Shown here one piece after another: positions 14,536 to 26,259 of a stretch of DNA of 64,000 bases (positions are counted from its first letter, which is position 1; every line of letters starts with the position of its first letter). A model generated the notes under the pieces. The model was not told the origin of the DNA, did not search any database, and was given only the letters and a program-made list of their open reading frames with translations. This DNA comes from Austropuccinia psidii (lineage: Eukaryota; Basidiomycota; Pucciniomycetes; Pucciniales; Sphaerophragmiaceae): NCBI GenBank assembly GCA_023105745.1, contig JALGQZ010000001.1:54692937-54756936 (forward strand), read 5' to 3'. Both the position numbers and the translations under genes were made by a program.

Positions 14536-14704
14536 TTATTTTTTTAATAATAACAAAGTTATTATTTTAATAATAACAAAGTTATTATTTTAATAATGAC
14601 AAAGTTATTATTTTGATAATAACAAAGTTATTATTTTAATAATAACAAAGTTATTATTTTAATAATAACAAAGTTATTATTTTAATAATAACAAAGTTAT
14701 TATT

Positions 14705-15050
14705 TTCATTAACAAAGGCATTACTTTAATAATAACAAAGTTATTATTTTAACCATTACAAAGCTATCATTTTCAGAATCAAAATTGTTTTTAACAATTA
14801 CAAAGCTATTATCTTAATAATACCCAAGTCATTATTCTAATAATACCCAATTTTTTATTTGAATAATAACAAAGGGATTATTTTGATAATGAAAAAGTTA
14901 TTATCTTAATAAGGACAGAGTTATTAAAATAAAAAATTTGTTTTTCAAATAATAACACTGTTATTATTTTAATAATAACAAAGGTATTATGTTAATAATA
15001 ACAAATTTATTATTTCAATAAGAACCAAGGTATTTTTTTTAATAATAATA
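14705..15050. repeat. Diverged satellite edge block, copy 2
   Basis: Repeats the landmark order of 7735-8160 with moderate divergence (ATACCCAAGTCATT, ATTTGAATAATAACAAAGGG, AACACTGTTATT, AAAGGTATT). It closes the homogeneous core on the right. Confidence 0.85.
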
Positions 15051-15130
15051 AAGTTATTAATAACTTTGTTATTATTAAAAAAATCCCTTGGTTATTATTG
15101 AAATAATAAATTTGTTATTATTAACATGAT
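14990..15130. repeat. Foldback at the right end of the satellite
   Basis: The array switches orientation at the perfect palindrome GTTATTAATAAC (15053-15064). Sequence left of it (units with AACAAATTTATTATTTC and ACCAAGG) reappears as its reverse complement to the right (CCTTGGTTATTATTGAAA, AAATTTGTTATTATT), giving arms of about 65-70 bp. Inverted satellite continues to about 15300. Confidence 0.85.
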
Positions 15131-15300
15131 AACTTTGTTTTGTTATTATTAAAATAATAACTTTGTTATTATTTTTGGTATTATCAAATTAACTTTGTGG
15201 TTATTAGAAAAATCTCTTGGTTATTATTGAAATATTGAATTTGGCATCGTTAAAATAATGACTTTGTTATGATTCAAATAATCACTATGTTATTCCAATA

Positions 15301-15791
15301 ACCAACTGCTTAAATTGAGTCTTGGATTCTTTCTTTCCTTAACCGAAAACTTTGCTGCATTAAATTGAACATGCAATAGTCATACAGTCCCACGTCTCGG
15401 AACCAATCAACCCAAGCAATGAGTTTGGAAGAATGATCACTCTTGCAATTGGCCGTGCATGAAACCCATGTATATCATTTATGTACACTACATGCCAACG
15501 GCTTTCTAAGAAACCCCATATCAACGACTATTTACAAGTTCTTTTTATACATTTATCTTTAATAAAATTTATAATCATGTATACTTTACTACATCAGGCG
15601 TCAAAACAAATACTTACATTTTTCAAGTCAGAACATCCTACACCCCATTTGATCAATTCATGTTTCCCAATCTAATAGTGCACTCCATTTTGCCACTCTA
15701 AACAACCTTTTTAACATCAAAGCACATCCTAGTTAAGCTCACCAAAAAATCAAGAACATGAGCAAAATCTCTCACTAATAGAAAAAGGGTT
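15301..15791. other. Unique-looking spacer, no gene seen
   Basis: About 490 bp between the satellite and the 3' end of the minus-strand pseudogene. I see no motif, RNA gene or convincing ORF. Confidence 0.5.
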
Positions 15792-17530
15792 TTACCAACC
15801 CGCCCATTCATTTGAAAACCCAGCATCTCTCAAGCCAGATGCAAAAGTAGAGGGTCCACCTGCGTCGTTCATTTCAGTATCCCTATCAATGAAAAAGCTT
15901 GGGTCCTCTTCTTGCTCTTGCCCACCATTAATATTGTCCATATCTTCCTCTGACATTTCCACATCCTCCTCATCACTTTTGGCTTCTGATTTTGAACCAG
16001 CACTGCTTTCATCATCATCACCAACCTCAATCTTGTGGGATAAATTGTATGGAACAACAATCTCATCCCAGTACTTTTGAGAAAGGTTTCTATCACTTAA
16101 TCGTTTGTCTGGGTGTTGTCTTCCCCGAAGCGATCTTGATACATCAGGCAAAAATGCCACACTGAATGTGTCGGCAAATATAGTCTTTTCTCCTGTGGTT
16201 CAATCATTGAACCACACAGCATCGTGAAAGTCAATTGGAAGTCCCCTAGGCACCCTGTTGCATATTGACTCCATAGGTTTGGATGGCTCTTTGCACATGC
16301 GCCTTTGCAATCATTTACCATTGTCCTTTTCAGCTTTGCAGATCTCTTTGTCAACTCTCCGCATGAAGCCAGTTGCCTGTTTTGATCAAAAATTCAATTG
16401 TTTGATTAAATAAATACTTTTATTGCTATCATACTTGTCGTCACCAGGTGCATCTGTTTTTGCTAAAATCTTCAAGAATCGCTTGGGGAACCCATGAGAA
16501 ACACCAAAATGATAACAAGTATCTCTCAACTGTCAAACAAACAATATTAACAAGGTGTAAAATTATATGAAATTTATACTACCTTATCAACTTACTCTTT
16601 TTCTAGCTCGCAAGATTTCTTTTCTTTCTTCATCTTTCTCAAACCTTCCAGTTTTGATTACCTCTCTTCTAAACCTTTGAGCCATGACCCAATGAACATA
16701 GTGGCTGTAGGATGCTTCAAGTAGATGAATACTGTTCAAAAATTTGAGGTTAATATTCATGTATTCGTAGGCTCCTGCAACAGCTATTTGACAAAATGAT
16801 TGAATTGCACTAATCTGACACAACTTGTTATAGAGCGTATGACTTGCATTGTTCAAGTCAGGGGCCCATCGGCATATCCCAAGTTTGGCAAGCAATTTTT
16901 GAATATATCAAATATAAAATTCTTTCATATTGACAATTCCTTGGCCCACTTTCTTCCTACCAGCTGTGGAACCTCTAAGTGTGATGATTTCTGAATCTGG
17001 CAACAATGGCATTGTCGTACTGCTTTCAATTACATTCTTGATTTCTTCAGCAAAGGAAAACGTTTGATTGAATTCTCTGAGTATGTTGTAATTAGGAGCA
17101 ATGGGGACTGATCTTTGGTATATAAGGCCCCACAGTATTTCTATGTGGACATAGAATGCCTCCTATCAGAGCAAAGAAATATCATTAGGTGGCTGAAACC
17201 TAATTCTCTCTTAAAAAACCCATTGGAAACTGACCTTGGTCTTGATAAACGCTTCTGGAACTTCAGCCATCTGAAGTTGATTTGGATGACGTTTAGGTGT
17301 GGTGGCTGGCAAAGGTGTAGAAACTGTTTGGCAACGGGTTAATTCTATAGATTTCTTTTCCAAATTTGCTTTCAATGTTGGTTTAGTTTGTAGCTTGAAG
17401 CCCTGTATTTTAGCTAATAAGGATTTAAAGGCTTTTTCTCTACTTTCAAGTTGAAGCTGAAGATTGGTAATTTGTTGAGATTGAAATATCTTTTGTAATG
17501 GTGTTTTTTGTGAGCAAGATCTATTTCTTG
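15792..17530 (-). pseudogene. Rust-lineage multicopy protein family, decayed, with introns
   Basis: A minus-strand gene trace with fungal-size introns. Exon text runs from 17530 (SCSQKTPLQKIFQSQQITN) to a donor at 17235. A 72-nt intron (17163-17234, GTCAGT...TAG) joins in frame to EAFYVHIEILWGLIYQ. Text continues through GRKKVGQGIVNMKEFYI to a TGA at 16908-16910, then IQKLLAKLGICRWAPDL and YEYMNINLKFLNSIHLLE. A 66-nt intron (16530-16595, GTAAGT...CAG) joins to LRDTCYHFGVSHGFPKRFLK. The C-terminal part reads VAFLPDVSRSL, HPDKRLSDRNLSQKYWDE, then a highly acidic tail to the stop at 15792. At least four in-frame stops make it a pseudogene. The family is, as far as I recall, abundant in rust genomes and of unknown function. 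The 5' end is uncertain. Confidence 0.7.
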
Positions 17531-19286
17531 TGTGATTAATAGCAAAATTTCAATAAAACAGCGATATAGATATAAAGAAATGTGTGGTTATCTAGGGCAA
17601 CAAAGTAGAGAAAGAGAAGAATCTGAATTAGAAGCAATGTGGAAGAAAAGACGTTAGCTATAAGATTTAAAAGAAGCAATAGTGATAGGAAAATTGAAAG
17701 ATAATAAACAGTAATATTAAAAATTGCACAGGCCAAGTAAATGTTCAAAAATATGAAATTTTTGTTGATTGGCATTGAGGTTGGTGAGGTTGGTGAGAAA
17801 AGGAGTGAAGCAGAAGAAGTCATGTATTTAAATGTTGGTGAGGACCTTGGACAGTGTATGAAGAATCCATGGAAGTGCCATTCAACAAACAAATAAGCGG
17901 TAATTAGTAAGAAATCTACTGCAGAACAATTGAAAGGTGTAATAACACCATCAATGAAAAAAGGAAAACATAGGGCACATTTTTTGATGAAACAAACAGA
18001 ACATACTGTGCACTGGTACAATTTAAGCCAAGAAAACATTATATTCCTGTAAAAAGCTTTATAAATAAGTAAATTTTCACATCCTAAAAGGAATAATTAA
18101 GAAATAAAATTTGGCTTAACTTTGTCCAGAAAGTGATAGCCAAAATAAAGATGGCTTTGTGCTTTGTGATGTTGATCACAGCAGTTAAGAAAGCGGTTGA
18201 GACAGCCATTTTTATTTTTTTAAATGTGCAATGTATTTTCAGTTTGACTATTCTCTTTTTGAATTAGGTTTAGGGTTTTGATTTAACCATCTTAGTGTGT
18301 CTTTTGTTTCAAGCAATTAATTTCTTTGGGTGTGCTTCTTCCTTTGGTTGTTTGTTTCTACTTTGCTGTTCTTCCTTTGAATGTTGATTTCTTCTGCCTT
18401 CTTTAGGCAAGTTTTTATGTATTTGAATCTCGTTGTTTCTTCTACAAATTTCTTGATGTGGGTTAAAGCTTCTGGAACATCAAGTAGTTCTAGTTTTCCC
18501 TTCATATACCAAAAAAATAAAATGGAAAAATAAAGCTCTTAACATGCGCGACAGTCAAAAAGATTACTTCAGCGTGACACATTCCACATTATGTCACCTA
18601 TTTCACCATAGTGCAAATCTTCCAGTTGGCCTTTTCTGAGACTCCCAAAATAGTGACCACATTCACATGTCCCATGCCTTTTCTCTTCAAAAATATTTTT
18701 CAAACCTACTAAGCTTGCGTAATTGCGTTAAACAACAAGCACTATGCAAGAATAATCAATAGAAACAAAATGAAACAAACTAATACATACCATATCCCTT
18801 CCAACATCCAGTCCCACTCTTCATTTCTGCAGCTCCAATGGCAGATTGGGAAGTCACATGAACAGAAAGGTTGATGTAATATGGACTTTAAAATTCAACA
18901 ATAAATTATTTCAGTCTTCAAAAATCAATCATTTAATAATTCAAAGGAACTCAATGATGTTTATCCCCTCCTTGGGTGGTTCATAACAGCAAAGGTATAT
19001 GAAATTTCCCAAAATTGATACCTCAAAAGTGTTTTGTTCCACACCTTGAACCTTGTATGTCCCCTATGATGCCTACGACTCTGCTCTTTTATTAATTCGC
19101 ATCCTCATCGTGACTCTGATTATAATAATCACCCAGTTGCTTATATTTCAGCTTATTAATATATATATATAATTCTTTACAGAGAAAGTTGGAAAATGTC
19201 TTTTATTTGGGTACTTTCCATCAAAATTATGTGTTGGATAGTGCAGTGGGGTGACACTGGTGTAGCAAACCTGTGGTCAATGTTCC
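17531..19286. other. No assignable gene; possible upstream exon fragments
   Basis: A minus-strand segment near 18590-18690 reads HGTCECGHYFGSLRKGQLED, a Cys-containing stretch that could be an upstream exon of the pseudogene at 15792-17530. A 62-codon ORF at 18317-18505 (-) has no recognised family. A hydrophobic 167-codon ORF at 17536-18039 (-) is AT-rich and looks like chance. No promoter or terminator can be supported. Confidence 0.4.
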
Positions 19287-22200
19287 TTAATGAATATATG
19301 ATTTGTGTTCTTCCATGCTTATTTTACTGTTACTTTCCCTCAAAGGTGATTTCATACTATTGGTATCCTCTTTCATATAAATAATTACCATAAAAATAAA
19401 ACGTTTATTCAGCTGAACTGTAATGGTATACCACAATGTGTTTTTGGTTCTGTGATGAAGTATTCCATCAAGGAGGTGGAATCTTCCTTCATAATAAGCC
19501 TTTTTCTGTACTTCATCTAGTTTGGAAGATAATAATGGGTCTTTACAGTTTTCATCAAGAGTTGGCATAAAATGTTGCAATTCGTATCAATATTACTGCT
19601 CTCCTTGCCTTTTTTGTAGTATTCTGTGCCAATTTCTGTGACACCTATTCCTTCTATGCGAATTTCTTTCTGTGGTACCCTTATTGGAATTTCAGGTGGA
19701 TTTTCTAAAGCCTATCTGCTAAGGCCATGTTTGTTTTTGTGAATATTTTCAGATTTATGGACTATAGTCATATTTCCTCCATATTCTTGGATTTCAATCT
19801 GCTGTCTCAGAATATGTTGACTTGGTGTCTTCATGTTTAATAATTATTCTACAGAGTTACATTCTTTGATGTAATCAGATACTGTTCCACCTAAGTAATA
19901 GTGTAGCTTTTCAAATACCACACTAATAAAAGGCATTCCATTTGGCTTGCCCCATCCCTTTCTTCTGTTGGCTTAATTCATATTTAAATGAAGCAAATTT
20001 GTCCTTAAAAAGGTTTGTCATTGATAATTTGTGTTTGGTGGACTGTAGCACCCAATACTTCTCCACAGAAATCAATGTATAGTTTTCAAGTTAATTTCTG
20101 ATACAGAATTAAGATAAAAGTGGAATTTGTGGGGAATTTTTCAGTTTCTCATATGCTTTAACTCTTTCTTCAGTCATTTCATAGACTTTTTGTTGATCAC
20201 CCAGTTTATAAAAAGATTTTGCAATTTCTTCAAAGTCTTTTATATTTTGCCTGTAATATCCAGAAAATTCTAGGAATTGTTGCATTTCTTTCTTGTTTTT
20301 GGGAATTGGTTTAAATAGTACTTCCGCTACTTTATTTTTATATATTCCCAAACTTGGTAAAGATACAAACTTTTTCAGTGCTTCTAGTTCAATATATGAA
20401 AAATGATACTTTTTCAAGGAAATTTTCATATTTACTTTTACCATTTGTTTTAAGACTCTTTCAAGTCTCTTCACTTGATTTCCACAAGTTTCTGAGAGGA
20501 CTATGATATCATCAATGTAGATTATTAGCAATCCCTCTGATAGTTCTACAGGAAATATGGTATCCATCATTCTTTGACAATTGGAAGGGGTATCTTTTAT
20601 CCAAAAGTCCTTTTTAGGTATTCATATATGCCACAGTGGACTATTATGCTTAGTAGTTTTCTGGCATTTTCTGTTAAGAAATTGTGGCAAAAATCCGTGA
20701 GAGAATCCATGGTTGTAATGAGCTTAGCCTGTGATAAATGTGTTAATGTCTCATGGATTTTAGGTATTTAAAGCTTCAAAAGACCCTATCATCCTTAATT
20801 TACCATTGTTCCTAGTTTTAATAACAGGTGTAGTTACCTCTACCTGAAAATTATTTCCTACTTTACTCAAAGCACCTAGGTCCATTGATTCTATAATGTG
20901 TACCTCTAAGGATTCTCTGGTTCTTTCCCTGTATAAGGCTTTTCTACATTTAAAATAATTCCTACCTCATGTCTAAGAATAGTACCTACTGGTTCTTTGT
21001 CAATTGCAAATACACTTCAATTACTATATAAGAGATCAGTCAATTTTTCTGCTAATTATTTAATGAATTCTGCCTCTTTTAGTCATTCACTTATGAATAA
21101 GTGTTTTTCTGTTTTTTTTCTTCATTCTTTAAAACTGTAATTTGTTTCTGTTGTTTAATAGGCCAAATTTTTATCTTTTATTCTCTCCTATAGTGAAATA
21201 TCTATGCCACAAATTGATGAGTAATCATTTTCAAGTATGAAATGGTTGCTGGTACAGTTAAACATTACTGCAAACTCCACTTTGACTGTTATACATTGAG
21301 GTGGATGTGGGAAAATCAATTTTGAATAAATTGTTCCAAGGGGCTTCATTCTTTCACTTTCACCACTGAATTTAACCCCTTGTATTGTTATAGGTTTTTC
21401 TTCCCAATCAGGTATAAGTGTTTGTCAATATTTTTCCAACACAGGTGCAGTATGCACCTGTATCCAGATTTATCTTTGCCTCTTGTTTTTTGACATAACA
21501 ATACTTGCAATTGATTTTCAAGAAGTATATCCCATTCCTTTTGCATTTTTTTCTTTTAAATTTGGCATCTTGTATATTTGTAAGGAATGTATCAGATTTT
21601 ACAACTTGTGGTAAATGTGAGTTTATATCCAGTACTTCATAGATTAAATCAGTTTCAATTATTTGTGCATTAATTATGTTTATTGCATCACTCTCAAAGG
21701 TTTCTTATTCTTCAATATCTCTTTCAGAATCAGATTATTGTTCTTTGTCATTGTGATCTTCTGTTTTCACAATTTCATTGATTTTTGCCTTCTTAAGAAA
21801 ATTATTGGCTCAGTGTCCAATACCAACACATTCATGGAAATTTCATTTCTCATTATTTTTATTGGGTTTGAAAGATTCTTTTGGTTTGTCTCTCCTACTA
21901 AATGGTTTTTTGAAGCTTTTGATGTCCAAATTTTTTCATTTTCTGCAAATTTTGGTTCTTTTCACTATATCTTCCAGTGCATTGATTTATTCTTCTGGCA
22001 AATATTGCTCTATAAATCTGCTTCTCAGGGCATGTTCCAGGTCTCCTCCACACTTTTTGACTATTTTCATATGCACCATTTTCTGTGACATTTGCATATC
22101 ATCAATTTAATACTTAACTCTCTTCAAGAACAAAGTCAAAGGTTTATCTCTTTCTGGGTCAAAGAATGAGTTTCCAAATGCATTTTCTAGTTTATACCTT

Positions 22201-24310
22201 CAGGAATCATTTTCCCACTTAGTAATTATTTCATTTTGCCACCAAGATCATGTATTTTTCCCATTTTCTGGTTATATGTCATAACACCATCTTTTTGAAA
22301 AATTTTCAAATAAATAATGTAATCTTTTGGTGATGAGTTTATCTGGTATTGCATAATCTTCTTGTAAAATGTCAAGTGTTTTAATGACTGACATGTGGTC
22401 ATATTTTCCTTCACCTGTAAATTTTGGCTGTTCTTTGAGTTGAGGTGCTTCTTTCATTGAAAATCTATTTTTGTCTTTATGAATTAATTATTATATGAAG
22501 TGATTTTTTATTCCCTCTTTTAGCTTGACTGGGCTTCTTATCTGGGAAAATTGGCCTCATAACTTTGGTATATTTAAGTTAGCCTCATTTATTTTATCCA
22601 TTTTCTCAGTGATAAGTTTTATTCCAGTTTGAATATCATCTTTGAGATTAATTATTGCCTCATGAATCCTTTATACATGGTCTATAAGTAGGTTTTGTTG
22701 TGATTATGTCTTTTCTTCAAGATTTTCAACAAAATGGACAATTTGTTTAATTTTTCTGTTAGGTTATCAATACTTTGATCACAATTGGTTGTTAAAGTTT
22801 TTTCTTTGACATTTATTATATACTTATGAAACTTTATTTTCCCTTGTATTAATTTTTTCTTATTGTCAATTTGAAGATTTGGTTTATTATTCTCAACCCT
22901 AAACTCAATATGGTCTATTTTATTTTTATTTTGTACAACAATTTGAATTGAGGACAATATTTTACTATTTATTTCTCTAAGTGATAATACACTTTCTTTA
23001 ATTTCTTTCAAAGGGAATATACTACTTTCAATGTCCAATGAAGTATCTAAAATATCAGGAGGGAAACTTCTTTTTTCAGGAAAGATGACTGTTTCATTCT
23101 TTGCTCCTCTTTTTCCTTGAATTCCATCTAGTCTCTGGCCATATTGAAGACATTTTCCATGGAATCTTTGTGGATTTTTGGGATACTGTGAGTAGGGGAA
23201 TGTATTGCCTCATGAATCCTTTATACATGGTCTATAAGTAGGTTTTGTTGTGATTATGTCTTTTCTTCAAGATTTTCAACAAAATGGACAATTTGTTTAA
23301 TTTTTCTGTTAGGTTATCAATACTTTGATCACAATTGGTTGTTAAAGTTTTTTCTTTGACATTTATTATATACTTATGAAACTTTATTTTCCCTTGTATT
23401 AATTTTTTCTTATTGTCAATTTGAAGATTTGGTTTATTATTCTCAACCCTAAACTCAATATGGTCTATTTTATTTTTATTTTGTACAACAATTTGAATTG
23501 AGGACAATATTTTACTATTTATTTCTCTAAGTGATAATACACTTTCTTTAATGTCTTTCAAAGGGAATATACTACTTTCAATGTCCAATGAAGTATCTAA
23601 AATATCAGGAGGGAAACTTCTTTTTTCAGGAAAGCTGACTATTTCATTCTTTGCTCCTCTTTTTCCTTGAATTCCATCAAGTCTCTGGCCATATTGAAGA
23701 CATTTTCCATGGAATCTTTGTGGATTTTTGGGATACTGTGAGTAGGGGAATGTGGTTTCTTGCAGCTGTTTTCTTTTTCCTCATCCCTTCTGGGAGATGT
23801 TTGTTTGCTTTTGGCCTGCTGGTAAAATCTACTTGGGCTTCTTCCTTGCTTTCCCCTTTCTTTTCACTGTGCCATTACTTTATATTTTTGATTCAAGGTT
23901 TTGATGATGGTGGATTCCATCCATTTTAGTTTTTCACTTTTTCCTCCTACTTCAGGAACAGTTTGAAGATGTTCCAGGAGTTCATCACTCCTTGGGGAAT
24001 TTTCGGCAGCATTTTCCAGTCTTTGTCTTTTTAGACTGTGTAATACTTTTTTTACTGGCTCATGTATATGTGTATCTGAGAGCTGGGAATATGATTTGTC
24101 TCTGTTTTAATGACTCATACTGAGTTGTAATTCAGGTTCAGAGATAATGGGAGTTTCAGCGACCTGCCTTCGGGATAGGGCACTTGCATGTGTGGATTAT
24201 TTTCCACTGGGGATTTCCCCTTTCTTTTTGCTTTTGACAATCATTTCTACTTTTGAGTCCACCTCCATCTGATTGGATGGGATAATGAGAACAACTTCTA
24301 TTAGTCATGT
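19287..24310 (-). pseudogene. Degenerate Ty3/Gypsy element (gag-pol trace)
   Basis: Minus-strand order, 5' to 3': gag N-terminal region (24310-22650, duplicated in part), a gag block with EAPQLKEQPKFTGEGKYDHM and ARLHYLFENF-like text (22457-22226), a damaged zinc knuckle near 21790, then protease and RT in broken frames. The palm region is best kept at 20570-20109, with [14 protein letters not shown] (the YIDD active-site box) and the [20 protein letters not shown] thumb text. Last comes the pre-integrase stretch RFHLLDGILHHRTKNT at 19580-19440. Integrase is missing beyond about 19390. Many stops and frameshifts. It is closer to the 1-1010 remnant and element B (YIDD class) than to element A. 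No LTRs could be delimited. Confidence 0.8.
22654..23753 (-). repeat. 550-bp tandem duplication inside gag
   Basis: 22654-23203 and 23204-23753 are near-identical direct copies that abut exactly; the first copy ends and the second begins at the same ATGT/ATTGCC junction. Both carry the same 118-codon gag segment (MDIESSIFPLK...), differing by one residue, and only about four or five base changes are visible. The duplication is therefore much younger than the decay of the element around it. Confidence 0.95.
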
Positions 24311-24926
24311 TCAAAAAAGATACAATAAAAAGAAATAAGAAAAAGGATTAAAAAGGTTTTTATGGCAATTTCAGTGAGGTACTCATATTCAGAGTCCTGG
24401 AAAACCCAATTTCTTGGGTTTTCTTTTTAGTTATAGCTTTTGTTGGAGAGCTTTGGTAATTCTCTTCCAACAATCTTTCAATAGTGGTTTGGTTATCCTC
24501 TTTTGGGCTGTCTTCAAACCCTCAAAAAACAAATGAATATAAGTCTTTTTTATAAAAGTGTACTTTGATGAAGATATGCTAATTCCCACATATAAATTTC
24601 TTTTGTATCTTCTTATATAAGAGAAATACACAGAAAAAGAAAAATGTTTTTTATTGTTGAATCTATGAATAATAAAATTAATATGGTTATTTTGAATTAA
24701 ATTGTAATATAAATCTATATTTTCAATTCATAAATATCTCATTTAATTACTAGAGGCACTAAAAAAAAATCTTCCAGGTCTCTGAGGAGGTAATAAACCA
24801 TGTGTAAGACAGGATAATTACTGTTCAAATTCCTCAACAGCCTTGAAATTAAATAAATATAAAGTTATTATATAATCTTATGTTATAAATAAAATTTATT
24901 ATTGGATAAGCCAAATGAGAGTATTT
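24311..24926. other. AT-rich spacer, no gene seen
   Basis: Probably leader or LTR sequence of the decayed element to the left, but I could not delimit it. A 66-codon minus-strand ORF (24431-24631) has no recognisable family. Confidence 0.4.
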
Positions 24927-26254
24927 TGATAAGGTCCTTTAAGTAAATATTACAGCCAAGACCCCAAATTAAAGGTCCGACTATGAAAAAATAAGTAAAA
25001 ATCATTAACATTTTACTTATTATACTGTGAATATCCTAATTTTAAATGAATGATAAGGGTAAAAATGACTATAATAAGAAAGTATTAGTATAATTAAGGT
25101 GCAAACATATCTATATTATTGAAAAAGAAAAAATAATATAAATTATATCATAGAAATAATATAACAAAATAAACATATTTATTGCCATTCATTATTTCTC
25201 CAAACAGATGATAAATGTGTGGAAAATTGCTTTTGAGAAATAAAAGACAATTCATAACAGTAATATTATTAATATTAGCATTATATCAATATAAGTACTA
25301 TTTATATTAAGAATAATAATAAAGAGAAGATAACTTTTTTTAACACTTAATATCATAATATTCAATATTTTTATTCCTACAAATGTAAATACAACTAATT
25401 TAAATTTTATTTACAATATAAACGGAGAGAATTATGAATTCTACTGTCTTTATGTAGATTCAGAAATTTTTAAAAGAATTTAATGAGAGAAATAGAATAT
25501 TAGAGGAATAACATCAAAGCCATTGATTATTAAAAGATATATTTTTGGTCTTTAATAATAAATGATTTTTATATTCACAGAATAAATAAATTACCTTTTT
25601 ATTTAATGTTTTATTTTATCTGATGAATCTCAGGGGGAAACAGAGGAAGAAGAGGTCCTTTTATAGTAAATATCCTTCCTTATAGTGACCAAATACCTTC
25701 TTTTAGACATTTAATGATGGTATCCACTGGAGCTAATCAATACTTTATGGTTTTTGATTATTAAATCACTATTACACAACTGTTTTAGAGCTATGACCAT
25801 ATCTTGGCTTTGATGACATCATAAGCCTGAAAAATGATTCATTTTTGTGGATAATAGAAGTTTTAATCATAAAAGACTACTCTCCACTAGATTTATTTCT
25901 TAGTAAGCTGTTGAGATTGAAATAAGATTAGAGTTATTGATCAGAAATGATCATTTTTAAGCCTTAACTTTTATCCTTAATAAATTTCAGGTTATTCATG
26001 CTACAGAAAATTCAGGAAGTTAATTGTAATAGCTTGACATGTCTTTACCAAGCTGGCAAGAGGCCTTTATTTCATCATTAAAACTCTATTTTTGATTATT
26101 TTACTTTTAGCTCCTCTTTTCTGTCAAAACTTGATATTTTGGACTTTCAAGCATAATTTGATAGGTTTATACCTTGAATATCATGATGAAAGTTACATTA
26201 TTCTTCATGTATGAACTATGAGAATCTGAATCTCTGTGTTCTTCCAGTTTGGAC

Positions 26255-26259
26255 CATTA
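26255..26259. repeat. Target-site duplication CATTA, left of element A
   Basis: CATTA directly precedes the left LTR and is repeated at 35844-35848 directly after the right LTR, as expected for a 5-bp Gypsy integration staircase. Confidence 0.95.

Larger units (their letters stand above)
8560..14700. repeat. Homogeneous 23-bp satellite core
   Basis: About 267 nearly identical 23-bp units. Rare variants (TTTG, TTTC, TTTTTTT, ATCAC, one-base deletion) act as positional markers and show two higher-order duplications, annotated separately. Confidence 0.95.
6230..15300. repeat. Giant dyad-symmetric satellite array
   Basis: About 9 kb consists almost only of one short AT-rich monomer. Each unit has a 9-base arm AATAATAAC, a spacer AAA, the complementary arm GTTATTATT, and a linker. 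The linker is TT in the 23-bp form and four bases (TTTT or TGTT) in the 25-bp form. Because the linker is also flanked by complementary arms, every half-unit can pair with either neighbour. Roughly 380 units are present. Order does not predict age simply: there are diverged edges, a 25-mer zone, a diverged block, a long homogeneous 23-mer zone, a second diverged block and an inverted end. No coding capacity. Copy number may be under- or over-estimated by assembly. Confidence 0.97.

Noticed and set aside
6230..15300. CRISPR-like or telomere-like array
   Set aside because: Monomers are contiguous without unique spacers, the unit is not a telomere repeat, and the sequence is eukaryotic.
17536..18039. 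167-codon hydrophobic minus-strand ORF
   Set aside because: AT-rich codons give Leu/Phe/Ile by default; no family, no splice or start context, and it lies upstream of a pseudogene.
21663..22110. Plus-strand ORFs of 110-141 codons
   Set aside because: Antisense shadows of the gag/protease trace of the decayed Gypsy element; hydrophobic only because of AT-rich complement.
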